9,097 bases of DNA from positions 1 through 9,097 of the forward strand of contig CAZTLE010000165.1 in assembly GCA_964614415.1 (NCBI GenBank), read 5' to 3'. Below, piece after piece: positions 6,649 through 9,097 of the stretch. The notes beneath the pieces were generated by a model. The model was not told where the DNA came from, ran no database searches, and worked only from the letters and a program-made list of their open reading frames with translations. How positions within the stretch are numbered: the first letter of the stretch is position 1; each line of letters starts with the position of its first letter. The position numbers were made by a program, and so were the translations under genes. Origin of the DNA: CAZTLE01 sp964614415. GTDB taxonomy: Bacteria; Bacteroidota; Bacteroidia; Flavobacteriales; Flavobacteriaceae.

Positions 6649-6661
6649 TGTCTGCGTTTTC

Positions 6662-6700
6662 AGGAATTTTTTCTTAACAATTCCTACAGGATTTTGTTAA
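6662..6700. repeat. Two overlapping inverted repeats in the lipoprotein-parE intergenic region
   Basis: AGGAATT (6662-6668) pairs with AATTCCT (6679-6685) across a 10-nt loop. TTAACAA (6674-6680) pairs with TTGTTAA (6694-6700) across 13 nt. Both are perfect 7-bp dyads, and they share bases 6679-6680, so as RNA or cruciform structures they would exclude each other. The region is AT-rich, so chance is possible. They lie upstream of the putative parE promoter and could be protein-binding sites. No T run suits them as a terminator. Confidence 0.4.
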
Positions 6701-6719
6701 TTACTTTCGCTTGGTTTGG

Positions 6720-6750
6720 TTTCTATTTTTAGGGTGAAATTTTATCTTTA
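6720..6750 (+). promoter_or_regulatory. Probable promoter of parE-parC
   Basis: TATCTTTA at 6743-6750 matches the Bacteroidetes -7 box TAnnTTTG at all but the last base. TTTC at 6720-6723 lies exactly 19 nt upstream and matches three of four bases of the -33 TTTG. Transcription would start near 6754-6757, leaving a leader of about 15-18 nt with no Shine-Dalgarno sequence before the ATG at 6772. Confidence 0.5.
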
Positions 6751-6765
6751 GCCCTTGTACACCCT
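6731..6765. repeat. Inverted repeat AGGGTG-N23-CACCCT flanking the parE -7 box
   Basis: AGGGTG (6731-6736) and CACCCT (6760-6765) are perfect reverse complements separated by 23 nt. They are among the few G/C-rich hexamers in this AT-rich stretch. Their centre falls on the putative -7 box, so a dimeric regulator bound here would cover the promoter. It is equally compatible with chance. Confidence 0.35.
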
Positions 6766-6771
6766 GCATTT

Positions 6772-8625
6772 ATGGCAAAAACACAATATACCGAAGAGAA
6801 CATACGCTCGCTGGATTGGAAGGAACACATCAGAATGCGGCCGGGTATGTATATTGGAAAACTGGGTGACGGTTCTTCCCCGGATGACGGGATCTATATT
6901 TTGCTGAAAGAGGTGATCGATAATTGTATCGATGAGTTTGTCATGGGAGCCGGAAAAACAATTGAGATTCGAATACGCGATAAAGAAGTGCGCGTTCGTG
7001 ATTTCGGAAGAGGAATTCCACTGGGAAAGGTAGTCGATGTTGTCTCCAAGATGAACACCGGAGGTAAGTACGATACGCGTGCCTTTAAAAAGTCCGTGGG
7101 ACTTAACGGGGTGGGGACCAAAGCGGTGAATGCCCTGTCCACCTATTTCAAAGTGGAATCGGTTCGTGACAACAAGATGAAGACCGCCGAATTCGCCCTG
7201 GGAGAACTTACCAGCGATCCGGGTATTGAAGAAAGTACCAAACGCAAGGGAACCCTGGTGGCCTTTGTGCCCGATGAGAGCATCTTCAAGAACTATAAAT
7301 ACCGACCGGAGTATGTAGTTCGGATGTTGAAGAACTACGTTTACCTTAACCCGGGACTTACCATAGATTTCAACGGAGAGAAGTTTCGTTCTGAAAACGG
7401 ACTGAAGGATCTGTTGGAAGATAACCTGTCTCAGGAAGAAATGCTGTATCCCATAGTCCATTTGCGAGGGGATGATATTGAAGTGGCTTTAACCCACCAC
7501 CGTTCCCAGTATAGTGAAGAATATCACAGCTTTGTAAACGGCCAGCACACCACTCAGGGAGGAACGCACCAGGCAGCTTTTAGGGAGAGCATTGTTAAAA
7601 CAATTCGTGAGTTCTACGGAAAGAATTACGATGCCAGTGACGTACGGAAATCCATCGTGGCGGCCATTAGTATCAAGGTAATGGAGCCTGTTTTTGAGAG
7701 TCAGACAAAGACCAAGCTCGGTTCTACCGAAATGGGGGGCGGACTCCCAACGGTGCGTACTTACATTAACGACTTTGTAAAGACCCAACTCGATAACTTC
7801 CTGCATAAGAACCCGGAAATTGCAGAGAAGATTCAGAAGAAGATCATTCAGGCAGAGAAGGAGCGGAAGGAGTTGAGCGGAATTCGAAAGCTGGCCCGTG
7901 AGCGTGCCAAAAAAGCGAGCCTGCATAACAAGAAATTACGGGATTGCCGGGTACACCTCGGTGACATGAAGAACGATCGTAGGCTGGAAACGACCTTGTT
8001 CATTACGGAGGGAGATTCGGCGAGTGGAAGTATTACCAAGAGCCGGGATGTCAATACCCAGGCGGTATTCTCATTACGAGGTAAACCGTTGAATACCTAC
8101 GGAATGACGAAGAAGATCGTCTACGAGAATGAGGAATTCAATCTCCTGCAGGCCGCGCTGAACATAGAGGATTCCCTGGAGGACCTGAGATATAACAATA
8201 TTGTGATTGCAACGGATGCCGATGTGGACGGAATGCACATCCGATTGCTGCTGATCACATTTTTCCTTCAGTTCTTTCCGGAACTTATCAAGGAAGGACA
8301 CTTGTACATATTGCAAACACCCCTGTTCCGTGTTCGGAACAAGAAGGAAACGATTTATTGCTATTCCGAAGAAGAGCGTATAAATGCCATAGAGAAATTG
8401 AAACCCAAGCCGGAAATCACACGATTTAAGGGATTGGGAGAGATCTCACCGGATGAATTCAAGCATTTTATCGGTGGTGACATGCGACTGGATCCCATTA
8501 TGCTGGATAAGGCCATGAGCATTGAGGAACTGCTTTCCTTCTATATGGGGAAAAACACGCCCGATCGGCAGGAATTTATTATTGAGAACCTGAAGGTGGA
8601 ACTGGATGAGGTAGAAGATGCCTGA
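6772..8625 (+). CDS. parE: DNA topoisomerase IV subunit B (ParE)
   Basis: The 617-residue product is a complete type IIA topoisomerase B subunit. The GHKL ATPase domain shows Glu47 and Asn51 in KEVIDNCIDE, DFGRGIP (77-83), the glycine-rich lid GLNGVGTKAVNALS (110-123) and the transducer QTK loop (Gln311-Lys313). The Toprim domain shows ITEGDSASG with Glu413, and DADVDG (482-487) whose aspartates hold the catalytic magnesium. The B-subunit C-terminal tail motif F-K-G-L-G-E follows. It lacks the long insert of E. coli GyrB. Its N-terminus reads RSLDWKEHIRMRPGMYIGKLGDGSSPDDG, written here as the segment at residues 12-40; this is the ParE type of Bacteroidetes, not the GyrB type, and the parC neighbour supports that. 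With ParC it forms a heterotetramer that unlinks daughter chromosomes using ATP, and it is the aminocoumarin-binding subunit. The ATG at 6772 is fixed by the conserved N-terminus. Confidence 0.96.
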   Translation: MAKTQYTEENIRSLDWKEHIRMRPGMYIGKLGDGSSPDDGIYILLKEVIDNCIDEFVMGAGKTIEIRIRDKEVRVRDFGRGIPLGKVVDVVSKMNTGGKYDTRAFKKSVGLNGVGTKAVNALSTYFKVESVRDNKMKTAEFALGELTSDPGIEESTKRKGTLVAFVPDESIFKNYKYRPEYVVRMLKNYVYLNPGLTIDFNGEKFRSENGLKDLLEDNLSQEEMLYPIVHLRGDDIEVALTHHRSQYSEEYHSFVNGQHTTQGGTHQAAFRESIVKTIREFYGKNYDASDVRKSIVAAISIKVMEPVFESQTKTKLGSTEMGGGLPTVRTYINDFVKTQLDNFLHKNPEIAEKIQKKIIQAEKERKELSGIRKLARERAKKASLHNKKLRDCRVHLGDMKNDRRLETTLFITEGDSASGSITKSRDVNTQAVFSLRGKPLNTYGMTKKIVYENEEFNLLQAALNIEDSLEDLRYNNIVIATDADVDGMHIRLLLITFFLQFFPELIKEGHLYILQTPLFRVRNKKETIYCYSEEERINAIEKLKPKPEITRFKGLGEISPDEFKHFIGGDMRLDPIMLDKAMSIEELLSFYMGKNTPDRQEFIIENLKVELDEVEDA

Positions 8626-8674
8626 TTCATTGAAGTGCGATTGCCACAGGGAATAAAAATTTGGATTTTGATCA

Positions 8675-9097
8675 ATGAGTGAAGAACTCGATACGAACGA
8701 AGAAGAACTGCTACCTGAGGAAGAGGAAATACATTCTTCCGAAGATACCATAACACGTGTTACCGGGATGTACCGGGACTGGTTCCTGGATTACGCCTCT
8801 TACGTGATCCTGGAACGGGCCGTACCTGCCATTGAGGACGGTTTTAAGCCCGTACAGCGTCGTATCATGCATTCGCTTAAGGAATTGGACGACGGCCGCT
8901 ACAACAAAGTGGCGAACATCGTTGGGCATACCATGCAATACCACCCGCATGGAGATGCCAGTATCGCCGATGCCATGGTGCAAATAGGGCAGAAGGACCT
9001 GCTTATCGATACCCAGGGAAACTGGGGGAATATCCTTACCGGGGATCGCGCTGCAGCCTCCCGTTACATTGAAGCACGTCTTTCGAAGTTTGCCCTG
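8675..9097 (+). CDS. parC: DNA topoisomerase IV subunit A (ParC), N-terminal part
   Basis: The first 141 codons are present; the frame is open to the window edge. After an acidic N-terminal extension (about 12 Asp/Glu in residues 3-24) the breakage-reunion domain begins at YRDWFLDYASYVI (33-45). It continues through GFKPVQRRIMHSL (56-68), the winged-helix HPHGDAS segment (90-96), QGNWG (114-118) and RYIEARL. Tyr131, preceded by Arg130, is the active-site tyrosine that forms the covalent DNA link. In the quinolone-determining region the position matching E. coli ParC Ser80 is Ala95, and that matching Glu84 is Asp99. It starts 49 nt after parE on the same strand with no terminator between, so the pair should be one transcript. 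The full protein, including the C-terminal beta-pinwheel domain, lies beyond the window. GyrA is the alternative, but the pairing with a ParE-type B subunit and the HPHGDAS pattern favour ParC. Confidence 0.93.
   Translation, partial: MSEELDTNEEELLPEEEEIHSSEDTITRVTGMYRDWFLDYASYVILERAVPAIEDGFKPVQRRIMHSLKELDDGRYNKVANIVGHTMQYHPHGDASIADAMVQIGQKDLLIDTQGNWGNILTGDRAAASRYIEARLSKFAL

Noticed and set aside
6748..7461. A 237-codon open frame on the minus strand across the start of parE.
   Set aside because: It lies antisense to the unmistakable ATPase domain of parE and crosses its promoter; its predicted protein has no recognisable domain or plausible start context.
1..9097. A defence island, mobile element, biosynthetic cluster or other novel multi-gene system.
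   Set aside because: The genes are housekeeping or single envelope proteins in short units of mixed orientation; no integrase, transposase, repeat array, nuclease or toxin-antitoxin pair is visible, and codon use looks even across the window.

Overview
The window looks like ordinary chromosomal backbone of a marine-type member of the Bacteroidota, most likely Flavobacteriaceae. I infer this from four things. ParE/ParC have the Bacteroidetes sequence type. The promoter-like elements resemble the Bacteroidetes -7 box (TAnnTTTG). Shine-Dalgarno sequences are nearly absent upstream of the starts. Several small secreted or lipoprotein genes end their signal peptides in A-Q-E. Base composition is moderate and even throughout. 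I see no integrase, transposase, tRNA, CRISPR array or sharp composition shift. I cannot name the genus from the sequence alone.

Layout, left to right: (1) the 3' end of an OmpA-type peptidoglycan-binding protein (+), closed by a strong hairpin terminator; (2) a secreted COG4099-type esterase/peptidase (-) whose stop codon lies inside that terminator stem; (3) two overlapping, paralogous membrane-anchored alpha/beta hydrolases of the Bem46/ABHD type (+); (4) a secreted Lys/Glu-rich coiled-coil protein of unknown function (-), ending 9 nt from the hydrolases; (5) ychF, the ribosome-binding P-loop ATPase (+), followed after 34 nt by a polytopic GT-C-like membrane protein that starts at TTG (+); (6) a small lipoprotein of unknown function (-), overlapping the end of the previous gene by 6 bp; (7) parE and the first 141 codons of parC (+), the two subunits of topoisomerase IV. 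The window ends inside parC.

Every intergenic stretch is under 200 bp. The three largest are divergent or convergent control regions: about 71 bp at 1064-1134, 180 bp at 3287-3466 and 172 bp at 6600-6771. The last two carry plausible Bacteroidetes-type promoters, and the 6600-6771 region also carries several short inverted repeats. No stretch over 300 bases lacks a gene.

The genes fall into short, mostly independent units. parE-parC is a functional complex that decatenates chromosomes. The hydrolase pair is one translationally overlapping unit. ychF and the GT-C-like gene may be co-transcribed, but nothing in the sequence suggests a shared function. I found no convincing undescribed multi-gene system. 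The most interesting points are the loss of the HGN histidine in one of the two hydrolases, the alanine at the quinolone-contact position of ParC, the dyads upstream of parE, and three uncharacterised envelope proteins.
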